This document shows, in pieces, positions 1-6,437 of a stretch of DNA of 6,564 nt; position 1 is the first letter of the stretch; the number at the start of each line of letters is the position of its first letter. The DNA lies in the NCBI GenBank assembly GCA_025451145.1, contig JANWKX010000073.1, forward strand, positions 1-6,564, read 5' to 3'. The translations under genes were made by a program, and so were the position numbers. This DNA is from Vampirovibrionales bacterium (lineage in GTDB: Bacteria; Cyanobacteriota; Vampirovibrionia; Vampirovibrionales; JAGQHJ01). The notes beneath the pieces were generated by a model. The model ran no database searches. It was not told where the DNA came from and was given only the letters and a program-made list of their open reading frames with translations.

Positions 1-1383
1 TCTTCCAAGTCTCAAGAGGCCAATATTTTAAAAGCCCATAAAGCCAAAATGCCGAGAGAGGCTAGTATTGAAAAGGCTCAAGAATCCAATAAATCTAAAG
101 AGATTGATATTGCAAAGGCCAAAAAACATACTCACCCTAAAGCGGCAGCTACAACAAAGATACAAGAGACTACAGCTTCTAACAAATCCATTATTAAAGA
201 GAAGCAAACCTCACAGCCTAAGATGAAAGAGGCTCAAAAGACTGTCAGCATGATTTCGGAGGATGCGCCCAAGAAACCTAAGGATCCGCTGGCTCCTGAA
301 GACGCTTACTTTCAGAATATCGCCAATCAGTGGGTTCATGTGGATAAAGGCGCGGCCGATACGGCTGCGGTTTTAAAAGGTCAGGTTGCTGTCAGCAGTA
401 TTCCCTATACCTTAGGCCCTGGCGATGTCATTAGTATTTCTATTCCGGGTATTGCCATTGAAGAGTTTGATAAAGACGCTCAACGACCCACAAATGCGGA
501 TAGTTTAAAAGACATGTTTGACGTTGTGGTTCGGCAAGGACGCAATACAACCATTCCACCCTTTGGAACCTTTACCATTGCAGGCATGTCCCTCTCTCAA
601 GTGACTGATATGCTTCAGCAAATGGCTTCTTATTATATGGTCAAGCCTCACGTATACGTCACTCTAAAATCCATGAGACCGTTTACGGTCTATATGACCG
701 GTGAAATCCATCACCCAGGAGCCTATCAAACCTCAAATATTCCTGATTTGAATCAAGAAGCCTTTGCCAGTATTAATGAAACAAAGCCGGGGCAGACACA
801 ACGAATATTTGAAGCCCATATCAGCCAGCTTATCTCATTGGCGGGCGGTATTTTACCGACATCTGACATCGAACACGTCCATGTCACCAACGAAGAAAAC
901 GGTAAGGAAACAACGGTGAACCTGTTGGCCATGATTGACGGCGACAGTAGCCAGGATGTCATCCTATCGCCGGGCGATACGGTCACGATCCCCAAAGTAG
1001 AACGTGGAAAATACCCATCCATTTCTGTTGGCGCATCGACATTAACGCCTAATCGGCAGGTCGTCAGGATTATTGGTCTTGCCACTCATACAGGGGCCAT
1101 GTCAGAAGTAACCTTGGATTCCCGTTCGATGACCTTGTTGAACGCCTTATCTCAGGTAAATGTCAACAATCTGGCCAACCTGAGAAAAGTGGTCATTTTA
1201 CGCCCGGATCCGAAGGAACCCGGCAAAGTACATAAGCTCCTGGTCAACAGCTATGAAAATGACTTGGCCTTGGAGCCCAATGATGTCATTATGCTCATCC
1301 ACGCTAGACCCATCCTGGTGATGAATAGAATGGTTTCTATGGTGGGTCAATATCTCCTCGGCCTCGGGATCTGGTGGAAATAG
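1..1383 (+). CDS. Polysaccharide export protein, OPX/Wza-type, 5'-partial
   Basis: The product is an outer-membrane/periplasmic polysaccharide export protein of the Wza/OPX family, which forms the exit channel for capsule or exopolysaccharide. The frame is open from base 1 and shares its Lys/Ala/Ser-rich composition with the codons after the ATG at 49, which has no Shine-Dalgarno sequence. I therefore read that ATG as internal and the true start, probably with a signal peptide, as lying before the window. Counting from that Met: residues 1-80 are low-complexity and basic; about 118-208 form the polysaccharide-export domain, opening with YTLGPGDVISISI; about 211-317 form an SLBB-like beta-grasp domain (TGEIHHPGAY, LISLAGGI, LSPGDTVTIP); about 339-418 form a second one (RIIGLATHTGAM, LEPNDVIML). 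The last 24 residues are hydrophobic and end in GIWWK, in the place of the C-terminal membrane helix of Wza-like proteins. It converges on the glycosyltransferase gene. Family assignment is firm; the polymer exported is unknown. Confidence 0.9.
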   Translation, partial: SSKSQEANILKAHKAKMPREASIEKAQESNKSKEIDIAKAKKHTHPKAAATTKIQETTASNKSIIKEKQTSQPKMKEAQKTVSMISEDAPKKPKDPLAPEDAYFQNIANQWVHVDKGAADTAAVLKGQVAVSSIPYTLGPGDVISISIPGIAIEEFDKDAQRPTNADSLKDMFDVVVRQGRNTTIPPFGTFTIAGMSLSQVTDMLQQMASYYMVKPHVYVTLKSMRPFTVYMTGEIHHPGAYQTSNIPDLNQEAFASINETKPGQTQRIFEAHISQLISLAGGILPTSDIEHVHVTNEENGKETTVNLLAMIDGDSSQDVILSPGDTVTIPKVERGKYPSISVGASTLTPNRQVVRIIGLATHTGAMSEVTLDSRSMTLLNALSQVNVNNLANLRKVVILRPDPKEPGKVHKLLVNSYENDLALEPNDVIMLIHARPILVMNRMVSMVGQYLLGLGIWWK

Positions 1384-1389
1384 GCTGAT

Positions 1390-2547
1390 TTACCCAACCG
1401 CTACTGGCGACAAGTCTTTTGTTTGCTCAGTTGCGTTCATAAAACTCAATACCTGGTTGATCTGGTACCGATGATCAAAGTCTTGATCGGCAAAAGCAGC
1501 GCTGTTTTGCCCCATGGCATTTCTAAGCCCGGTATTTTCGATTAACTGTTTGGCAAATTCGATGGCATCATCGGGAGAGTGAACCAAAAATCCATTTTGG
1601 CCATGGTGGACCACCTCAGGAATGCCACAGACGTGACTGGCAATAATCGGCAGTCCGGCCGCTGTACTCTCTGTTAAGCTGTTGGGAAGCCCCTCGAAAT
1701 CCGTTAGTAAAACGGAAATATCGTTATCGGCATAAACATCGGCAATGTTATCGATAAACCCAGTGAGAATTATTCGGTTGGCATAAGGTTTTGAATCAAT
1801 TCTTGCCTGTAAAATGTCCTTCATTGGCCCATCACCGGCCAATAGACCATAGACCTGAGGATAGGTTTCACAGAGGGCTTCCATCATCGTCAGAAACTGG
1901 TCATAGCGTTTATGCTTTGTAAAACGGCCGACCATGGTAATAACCAAGGCTTCTTCAGGGATCTTGAAGCGCTCCCGAATCACACCCCGCCTGCCTTGTC
2001 GAATCTGCTGGATATCGATGCCGTTACGAATGGTCGTGACCTGTTTAGGATGAACGACGTGTCTATCTATCATGGTGTTGGCGTCATAATCGGAAACCGT
2101 AATAAAGGCCGTTCCCAACCTGGCAATCAATCGATTCAGAACAAAAACGGCCTCTAAAAATCTGGATTCGGGTGGGGCGCCTAATCCATGGATATGGGCA
2201 ATTCGGCGAGGCGTTCGGCAAATCCATCCGGCAATGGCGCCTTGAACCACCAATTTAGCCCCTCCCATCAAAAGAATATCCGGTTTTTCTTTCAAGAGGA
2301 CATAACTGATAAAGCCGAGGGCTAGGCCATCCTTAATCGGGTGAATATTTCGTTGAATCCAGCTACTTTGGTAGATTTTGACAGGGAGGTTATACCGGCG
2401 AATTTCTGTTCCAAGCCAACTGTTGGCGGCATTTGTAATGAGAATTGGTTTTAATCCATTGGCACAAAGGGCCTCCAGGATCCAGAAAACCTGTTTAGAG
2501 GCTCCGCCATAGTGCTGTTCCTGGATGGTCAGGGCAATTTTAACCAT
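1390..2547 (-). CDS. Glycosyltransferase family 4 (GT-B fold)
   Basis: A 385-residue retaining glycosyltransferase of the GT4 type, which transfers a sugar from a nucleotide-sugar donor to a growing glycan, usually on a lipid carrier at the cytoplasmic face of the inner membrane. Visible signatures are the N-terminal glycine-rich loop GGASKQV (residues 14-20), the interdomain segment RNGID (174-178), VGRFTKHKRYD at the start of the donor-binding domain (206-216), GDGP (238-241), and the EX7E motif Glu285-Glu293 in FEGLPNSLTE, followed by STAAGLPIIAS and GIPEVV. Length and domain order are normal. The ATG at 2547 opens directly into the first beta strand (MVKIALTI), so it is the natural start, although the nearest purine-rich stretch (AAGGGAG) lies about 17 bases upstream and is a poor ribosome site. 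Its neighbours manC and an OPX exporter suggest a role in exopolysaccharide or O-antigen assembly. Donor and acceptor cannot be read from sequence; a mannosyltransferase is a reasonable guess from the manC neighbour only. Confidence 0.88.
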   Translation of the reverse strand: MVKIALTIQEQHYGGASKQVFWILEALCANGLKPILITNAANSWLGTEIRRYNLPVKIYQSSWIQRNIHPIKDGLALGFISYVLLKEKPDILLMGGAKLVVQGAIAGWICRTPRRIAHIHGLGAPPESRFLEAVFVLNRLIARLGTAFITVSDYDANTMIDRHVVHPKQVTTIRNGIDIQQIRQGRRGVIRERFKIPEEALVITMVGRFTKHKRYDQFLTMMEALCETYPQVYGLLAGDGPMKDILQARIDSKPYANRIILTGFIDNIADVYADNDISVLLTDFEGLPNSLTESTAAGLPIIASHVCGIPEVVHHGQNGFLVHSPDDAIEFAKQLIENTGLRNAMGQNSAAFADQDFDHRYQINQVLSFMNATEQTKDLSPVAVG

Positions 2548-2577
2548 GAATCAACCCAACTGGCTCCCTTCTTTCTT

Positions 2578-2594
2578 GACCAAATCAATTGGTC
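2578..2594. repeat. Short inverted repeat in the GT4 leader
   Basis: GACCAA and TTGGTC are perfect 6-base inverted arms around a 5-base ATCAA loop, 31-47 bases before the glycosyltransferase ATG. There is no T-run after it in either direction, so it is not a typical terminator. It could be a weak leader hairpin, a protein-binding site, or chance. Confidence 0.35.
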
Positions 2595-2618
2595 GGGTTT
2601 GAGTTTAATCTAAGGCCT

Positions 2619-2627
2619 ATTCTACCA
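2619..2627 (-). promoter_or_regulatory. Possible extended -10 promoter for the GT4 gene
   Basis: On the minus strand this reads TGGTAGAAT: a TG dinucleotide one base before TAGAAT, which matches the sigma-70 -10 consensus at five of six positions. No good -35 box lies 16-18 bases upstream, so it would depend on the extended -10. Transcription would start near 2612, giving a leader of about 65 bases that includes the inverted repeat. Prediction by eye only. Confidence 0.3.
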
Positions 2628-2630
2628 CAG

Positions 2631-2670
2631 GGGGCTGATTTAAAGCCTATGGGGCCTATTTAAATGGTTG
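2631..2670. repeat. Imperfect 20-base tandem repeat, two units
   Basis: Two adjacent 20-base units start at 2631 and 2651. Both begin GGGGC, carry ATTTAAA at the same offset, and agree at 13 of 20 positions. A period of 20 bases places the units on nearly the same face of the helix. They lie just upstream of the possible -10 box of the glycosyltransferase gene. A related GGCCTAT word occurs at 2614-2620. An operator is possible but unproven. Confidence 0.45.
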
Positions 2671-2679
2671 TTATTGGGT

Positions 2680-4143
2680 CTAAATCGCAATTGTTTCAGG
2701 CAGAAGAGGCAGGATTTCTTCAATGCCCTCTAAAAGACTCTCTACGCCCTCCCACATTGCCAGTATGACATCCAATGGCCCGAATTGAAAAAGTTCCACC
2801 GACTCAGATCCGGTTTTTAAGATTACCGTTCCATCAACAACCAGTGTTTGCCCGTCCTGATACCTGTTCTCTTCACCTAAACAGATGATTTCGCCTCTAT
2901 AAAGGCTTAGTGAATGGGAATAGCCTGATTCCGGAGCCGAAACGAATAATGTTTGATGGGCATGGAAGGTGATTTCGGCCAGGACCAGCGGTGAATTCTG
3001 GGGCTGGCTAGAAGATGTTTTTTGCCATCGGATGTTCATATTTCCCCATGGATACGCCAGGCAATGCTCTTGAGAGGATTGCTTTTCCAGGGTTTTCATA
3101 ACGGCCCCAATCCGTGAAGCTTGATCCCGCTTGGCAATTAATAAGCCTTCAGGTGAATCGACAACAACAGTCTCCTCCAAGCCAATGGTCACAATAGACT
3201 TTTGATTTGAATGGTGAGCTATCAGAAGGCTTCTGTCACTGTCCAGTGAAACCCATTGGTCTGGATTTGCTCCCAGATAGACGTTTCCATTCTCAAGGGT
3301 TGGAAAGCTTTTAAAGAGGCTCTCCCATGACCCCATGTCCGACCAGCCAATGTTTAAGGGAATTACCAAGGCTTTATCCGTCTTTTCCAGTACGGCATAA
3401 TCAATGGAAATATTGGGCATTTGGTGAAATTGCTCAAAGACGGCATTGCCAGAGCCAGGGGTTAGTAAATGACCAATCTCTGGGACATGCTGCTGGAGGG
3501 ACTGGCGAATGGTTTCAGGGTGAAAGACCAGCATTCCCGAATTCCAGAGGTAACAACGGCTTTGAAGATACTGTTGGGCTAAATCCTTATCAGGCTTTTC
3601 AATAAATCGACAGACCGGAAAGTAAGGCTGTGGGTTGGGCTTTGTGATATCAATGCTTGAATCAACCTGAATATAGCCATATTCAGTTTCCGGCTCGGTG
3701 GGGATAATGCCGAAGGTCACAATAGCTCCCTCTTGCGCGAAGTGAGCGGCCCGTTTTAAAGATTCAGCCAAACGAGGCCAATCTCCCTGCGGAATATAAT
3801 GATCCGCCGGGAAAAGGTTAATCAGTTCCACAGAAGATTCACTGGCTAAAACGGATAACGCCAAGGCAATGGCCGGGGCTGTATTGCGCTGGCAGGGTTC
3901 ACTCAAAATACGAATTGGAAGTTTCGTACTCACTTCTGAGGCCTGCGCTCTGACCTGTTTCTCATAAATTGGGCTGGTCAAAATCAAGATTTCCGAATGC
4001 ACGTCCATGGCTTGGCAACGCAGGATCGTCTGCTGCAATAAGGAATAATCTCCAGCAAGCCGAACCAACTGTTTGGGCTCATGGGTATTCGATAATGGCC
4101 ATAATCGGGTCCCGGATCCGCCCGCCAGAATCAAGGCTTTCAT
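2680..4143 (-). CDS. manC: Mannose-1-phosphate guanylyltransferase with degenerate cupin tail
   Basis: A cytoplasmic nucleotidyltransferase that makes GDP-mannose from mannose-1-phosphate and GTP, supplying mannose (or fucose, rhamnose and perosamine derivatives) to surface glycans. The 487-residue length matches two-domain ManC/AlgA/XanB proteins. The N-terminal domain is intact: GGSGTRLWPLS (8-18), EPKQ (22-25), RNTAPA (86-91), FPADH (111-115), FIEKPD (180-185), WNSGM (200-204), SIDYAVLEKT (246-255) and GWSDMGSW (266-273), followed by the left-handed helix segment to about 352. The remaining 130 or so residues occupy the place of the type II phosphomannose isomerase cupin but keep little beyond a PWG (365-367). 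The family's QxHxHRxE metal-binding signature is not visible, so I predict guanylyltransferase only. The ATG at 4143 gives the expected MKALILAGG start, yet no Shine-Dalgarno sequence precedes it. It sits between the fabZ-like and GT4 genes on the same strand. Confidence 0.9.
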   Translation of the reverse strand: MKALILAGGSGTRLWPLSNTHEPKQLVRLAGDYSLLQQTILRCQAMDVHSEILILTSPIYEKQVRAQASEVSTKLPIRILSEPCQRNTAPAIALALSVLASESSVELINLFPADHYIPQGDWPRLAESLKRAAHFAQEGAIVTFGIIPTEPETEYGYIQVDSSIDITKPNPQPYFPVCRFIEKPDKDLAQQYLQSRCYLWNSGMLVFHPETIRQSLQQHVPEIGHLLTPGSGNAVFEQFHQMPNISIDYAVLEKTDKALVIPLNIGWSDMGSWESLFKSFPTLENGNVYLGANPDQWVSLDSDRSLLIAHHSNQKSIVTIGLEETVVVDSPEGLLIAKRDQASRIGAVMKTLEKQSSQEHCLAYPWGNMNIRWQKTSSSQPQNSPLVLAEITFHAHQTLFVSAPESGYSHSLSLYRGEIICLGEENRYQDGQTLVVDGTVILKTGSESVELFQFGPLDVILAMWEGVESLLEGIEEILPLLPETIAI

Positions 4144-4258
4144 TGAAAGGATTCAACCACCGACTTCAACGCAACATTGAGGTAACAGGGTATCACAAAC
4201 TTAAGTCCAGTCTCATTAAAATTCCAGACAACGTAAAGAAAACAGTGCTATAAATCTT

Positions 4259-4732
4259 TTAATCTTTATTTGGGGCAAGGGCAAACAGGACTCGCCCCTC
4301 TCCCACCACTTTTCCATTCACAGAGGCTTGGCCTTTGGCCTTGCCTAGGTTTCCTCGAATTCTTATGAGTTCTGATCTGAGATAAAGCTGATCCCCTGGG
4401 TAGATGGGTTCGTAAAATCGGGCTTCTTCAATACCAATTAGCAACCCAAGCTTGCCCCTGCCTTCAGGGAGATTGGCCACCATGACACCACCAAGTTGAG
4501 CTAGGGCTTCCACTATCAATGTGGGAGGGAAAACGGGATTATCAGGCTGGTAGGCGGACATAAACGGTTCATTGATGGAGACATTTTTGTAGCCCTCGAT
4601 GGCCACACCAGGCTCGTACTTTACGATGCGATCGAGCAAAAGGAACGGGTAGCGATGGGGAAGTACCGCCATAATCTGGTTGATATCCAATAAATACTGG
4701 TAAGCCTCTGTCTCTTCCACAGCTTGGATCAT
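4259..4732 (-). CDS. FabZ-like hotdog protein lacking the catalytic His
   Basis: A 157-residue single hotdog-fold protein related to FabZ, the 3-hydroxyacyl-ACP dehydratase of fatty acid synthesis. The family's LPHRYPFLLLDRI (24-36), KNVSINEPF (49-57), LIVEALAQLGGVM (72-84) and PGDQL (112-116) are all clear, and the length is typical. The active-site loop differs. In Pseudomonas FabZ the His of GHFP (His49) and the Glu of IIEAMAQ (Glu63) are catalytic. Here GHFP is AYQP, so Tyr61 stands at the His position, while Glu75 is kept exactly 14 residues later; the usual PGV is PPT. I expect weak or no classical dehydratase activity, and leave the symbol blank for that reason. I chose the ATG at 4732 over the TTG at 4738 because GGAAGG lies 8 bases before the ATG but only 2 before the TTG. 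It follows lysS by 113 bases. It could be an acyl-binding or altered-function paralogue alongside a true fabZ elsewhere. Confidence 0.85.
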   Translation of the reverse strand: MIQAVEETEAYQYLLDINQIMAVLPHRYPFLLLDRIVKYEPGVAIEGYKNVSINEPFMSAYQPDNPVFPPTLIVEALAQLGGVMVANLPEGRGKLGLLIGIEEARFYEPIYPGDQLYLRSELIRIRGNLGKAKGQASVNGKVVGEGRVLFALAPNKD

Positions 4733-4845
4733 CGTCAACGCCTTCCATCAATTGTTTTCCATACTGTATCCTTTACTGAGTGTGAAAGCAAGGAAAGTCT
4801 CAGCAAAGTCGCGTGAAAGTGCTTAAGCGGATTGAGTGGGCACCT
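4733..4845. other. Intergenic gap between lysS and fabZ-like gene
   Basis: A 113-base gap without a plausible gene. I see no strong terminator hairpin after lysS and only a weak promoter candidate toward the fabZ-like gene (TTGCTT, 17 bases, TACAGT on the minus strand). GTGAAAG occurs twice 30 bases apart (4783 and 4813), and GCTTAAGC (4821-4828) is an 8-base palindrome; neither has a clear meaning. Confidence 0.4.
4741..4746 (-). promoter_or_regulatory. Ribosome binding site deciding the fabZ-like start
   Basis: On the minus strand this reads GGAAGG, 8 bases before the ATG at 4732 and 2 bases before the upstream in-frame TTG at 4738. The spacing favours the ATG. Confidence 0.6.
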
Positions 4846-6363
4846 TTACCGGGGGCGCATGGTGGGAAATGCAATGACATCTCGGATGCTTGGCGAATCT
4901 GTTAGCAGCATAATGAGTCGGTCAACGCCAACACCCAGACCACCTGTCGGTGGCATACCAAATTCCAGGGCCGTCACATAATCTTCATCAAGCTGATGGG
5001 CTTCATCATCACCGGATTCCCGAGCCGCCAGTTGGGCCTCAAATCGGGCTTTCTGATCCAGGGGATCGCTAAGCTCGGAAAAGGCGTTAGCCACTTCCCA
5101 ACCGTTGATCCGCGTTTCAAAGCGTTCAACCAATCGGCTGTCCTTTCGATGCACTTTGGCCAGAGGTGAGGTCTCTTTGGGATAGTCAATGACATGGGTT
5201 GGTTGAATCAGCTTGGGCTCAACCCGTTCCTCAAAGATAAACTCCAGGATTTTTCCCCAGCCCCAGGCCGGTTCAACTTCAAGACCAATGCTTTTCGCCG
5301 CCGCTTCCGCTTCCGAACGGGTGGAGATTTTATCGAAATCCAAGCCTGTTTCTTCACGTACGGCGTCAATCATCGTGATCCGTTTCCAGGGTTTTTCAAG
5401 ATGAATGGTGCGTCCTTGATACGTAATGGTCTGGCTGCCAAGGACCTTTTGGGCCACTTCGCTCATCAGGTTTTCAGTCAGATCCATCATATCGTGGTAA
5501 TCGGCATAGGCCTGATAGGCTTCCAGCATGGTAAATTCCGGATTATGCTTCGGAGAAAGGCCTTCGTTTCTGAAATTACGATTGAGTTCAAAGACTTTCT
5601 CCGAAATCCCCCCAACAATCAGTCGCTTCAAGTATAATTCCGGGGCAATCCTCATGTACATTTCCAGGTCCAGCGCATTGTGGTAGGTCACAAAGGGCCG
5701 TGCCGCAGCACCACCTGCGAGGGTTTGAAGCATCGGCGTTTCGACTTCCATAAAACCTTGCTCTTGAAAGAACTGGCGAATTGCTGAAACAATGCCGCTT
5801 CGCTTCCGAAGGGTGTCACGGGCCTCCTCATTCATAATCAGGTCGAGATAGCGCTGACGGTATCGGGTTTCCTTATCGGTCAGGCCGTGGAATTTCTCTG
5901 GTAAGGGCAACAGTGATTTTGAAAGGAGCATCAATTTTTGGACTTTAATGGAAAGCTCTCCCCGAGGGGTTCGGCGAACCGTGCCCTCAGCACCGATGAT
6001 ATCGCCCACATCCAGCCGTTTTAACAGCTTTAAATCAGTTTCAGTAAGATTCTCTTTGTGGCAAAAGATCTGGATTTTCCCAGAGCTGTCCAATAAATCG
6101 ATAAACATCCCTGTGTTTCGGGACGCCATAATTCGTCCTGCAACCCGAACGATATCTTCAGTCTCTTCTCCGGCTTGTAACGTTTCATACTTGCGCTGCA
6201 AGGCCGCATTTTCATGGGTTTTATCAAATTTATAGGGATAAGGCTCGATACCTTCTGCCCGCAAAGCTTCCATTTTTTCAATGCGACTTGCCCGAATCCT
6301 CGAAGCAGATGGGCCTTCTGAAGATTCCAGAGTTTCAACTGCTGATTTAGTTTGCTCTTCCAC
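4846..6363 (-). CDS. lysS: Lysyl-tRNA synthetase, class II
   Basis: A cytoplasmic class IIb aminoacyl-tRNA synthetase that charges tRNA-Lys with lysine using ATP. From the GTG at 6363 the protein has 505 residues, the normal bacterial length. In order: an N-terminal helical segment (RIEKMEALRAEGIEPYPYKF, about 27-46); an OB-fold anticodon-binding domain (about 72-146, with VAGRIMASRNTGMFIDL and IGAEGTVRRTPRGELSI); motif 1 near 195-212 (FFQEQGFMEVETPML); motif 2 near 258-286 (FRNEG, HNPEFTMLEAYQAYADY); motif 3 near 469-488 (GMPPTGGLGVGVDRL). The frame is open up to a TTG at 6432, but that 23-codon extension contains a near-consensus promoter, so I reject it. GTG at 6363 has AAAGGA 9 bases upstream. 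The gene is divergent from ilvC and is followed on the same strand by the fabZ-like gene. No T-box or terminator is evident. Confidence 0.95.
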   Translation of the reverse strand: MEEQTKSAVETLESSEGPSASRIRASRIEKMEALRAEGIEPYPYKFDKTHENAALQRKYETLQAGEETEDIVRVAGRIMASRNTGMFIDLLDSSGKIQIFCHKENLTETDLKLLKRLDVGDIIGAEGTVRRTPRGELSIKVQKLMLLSKSLLPLPEKFHGLTDKETRYRQRYLDLIMNEEARDTLRKRSGIVSAIRQFFQEQGFMEVETPMLQTLAGGAAARPFVTYHNALDLEMYMRIAPELYLKRLIVGGISEKVFELNRNFRNEGLSPKHNPEFTMLEAYQAYADYHDMMDLTENLMSEVAQKVLGSQTITYQGRTIHLEKPWKRITMIDAVREETGLDFDKISTRSEAEAAAKSIGLEVEPAWGWGKILEFIFEERVEPKLIQPTHVIDYPKETSPLAKVHRKDSRLVERFETRINGWEVANAFSELSDPLDQKARFEAQLAARESGDDEAHQLDEDYVTALEFGMPPTGGLGVGVDRLIMLLTDSPSIRDVIAFPTMRPR

Positions 6364-6372
6364 AGCGATAAA

Positions 6373-6378
6373 TCCTTT
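6373..6378 (-). promoter_or_regulatory. Ribosome binding site for the lysS GTG start
   Basis: On the minus strand this reads AAAGGA, 9 bases before the GTG at 6363. It supports the GTG over the upstream TTG. Confidence 0.6.
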
Positions 6379-6404
6379 AATACCATGTGAATCCCTATTA
6401 TAAT
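6377..6404 (+). promoter_or_regulatory. Possible ilvC promoter sharing the -10 with lysS
   Basis: The plus strand also carries a perfect TATAAT (6399-6404), because ATTATAAT (6397-6404) is self-complementary. The best upstream partner is TTAATA (6377-6382, four of six matches, 16-base spacer), so this side looks weaker than the lysS promoter. A start near 6411 would leave about 27 bases before the ilvC ATG. Confidence 0.45.
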
Positions 6405-6425
6405 GAGGCCAATACGATTTGTCTA
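6397..6425 (-). promoter_or_regulatory. Sigma-70 type promoter of lysS
   Basis: On the minus strand, TAGACA (6425-6420, five of six matches to TTGACA) is followed after exactly 17 bases by a perfect TATAAT (6402-6397). Transcription should start near 6390, leaving a leader of about 27 bases before the GTG. The match is strong, but it is read by eye and not tested. Confidence 0.7.
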
Positions 6426-6437
6426 AAGCCAAGGCCG

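Larger units (their letters stand above)
2548..2679. other. Intergenic leader between manC and GT4 gene
   Basis: This 132-base gap holds no plausible gene. It contains an imperfect 20-base tandem repeat (2631-2670), a possible extended -10 box on the minus strand (2619-2627) and a short inverted repeat (2578-2594). I see no hairpin followed by a T-run that would terminate manC transcription, so read-through into the glycosyltransferase gene is possible. Confidence 0.5.

Noticed and set aside
49..51. ATG at 49 as the true start of the export protein gene
   Set aside because: The frame is open back to base 1 with the same Lys/Ala-rich composition, no Shine-Dalgarno precedes it, and starting there would leave an outer-membrane export protein without a signal peptide.
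753..1085. 110-codon minus-strand frame inside the export gene
   Set aside because: It lies opposite a well-conserved domain region and its translation resembles no protein family I recognise.
2578..2594. Inverted repeat as a rho-independent terminator
   Set aside because: The stem is only six bases, AT-rich, and not followed by a T-run in either direction.
4569..4751. 60-codon minus-strand frame overlapping the fabZ-like start
   Set aside because: It uses an ATG that overlaps the GGAAGG site but runs out of frame through conserved FabZ codons; the product is not protein-like.
5194..5637. 147-codon plus-strand frame opposite lysS
   Set aside because: It is a complementary-strand shadow of conserved lysS motifs with no ribosome site or recognisable domain.
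6030..6386. 118-codon minus-strand frame starting at the ATG just before the lysS GTG
   Set aside because: It is the +1-shifted shadow of the lysS N-terminal region; all synthetase motifs lie in the other frame.
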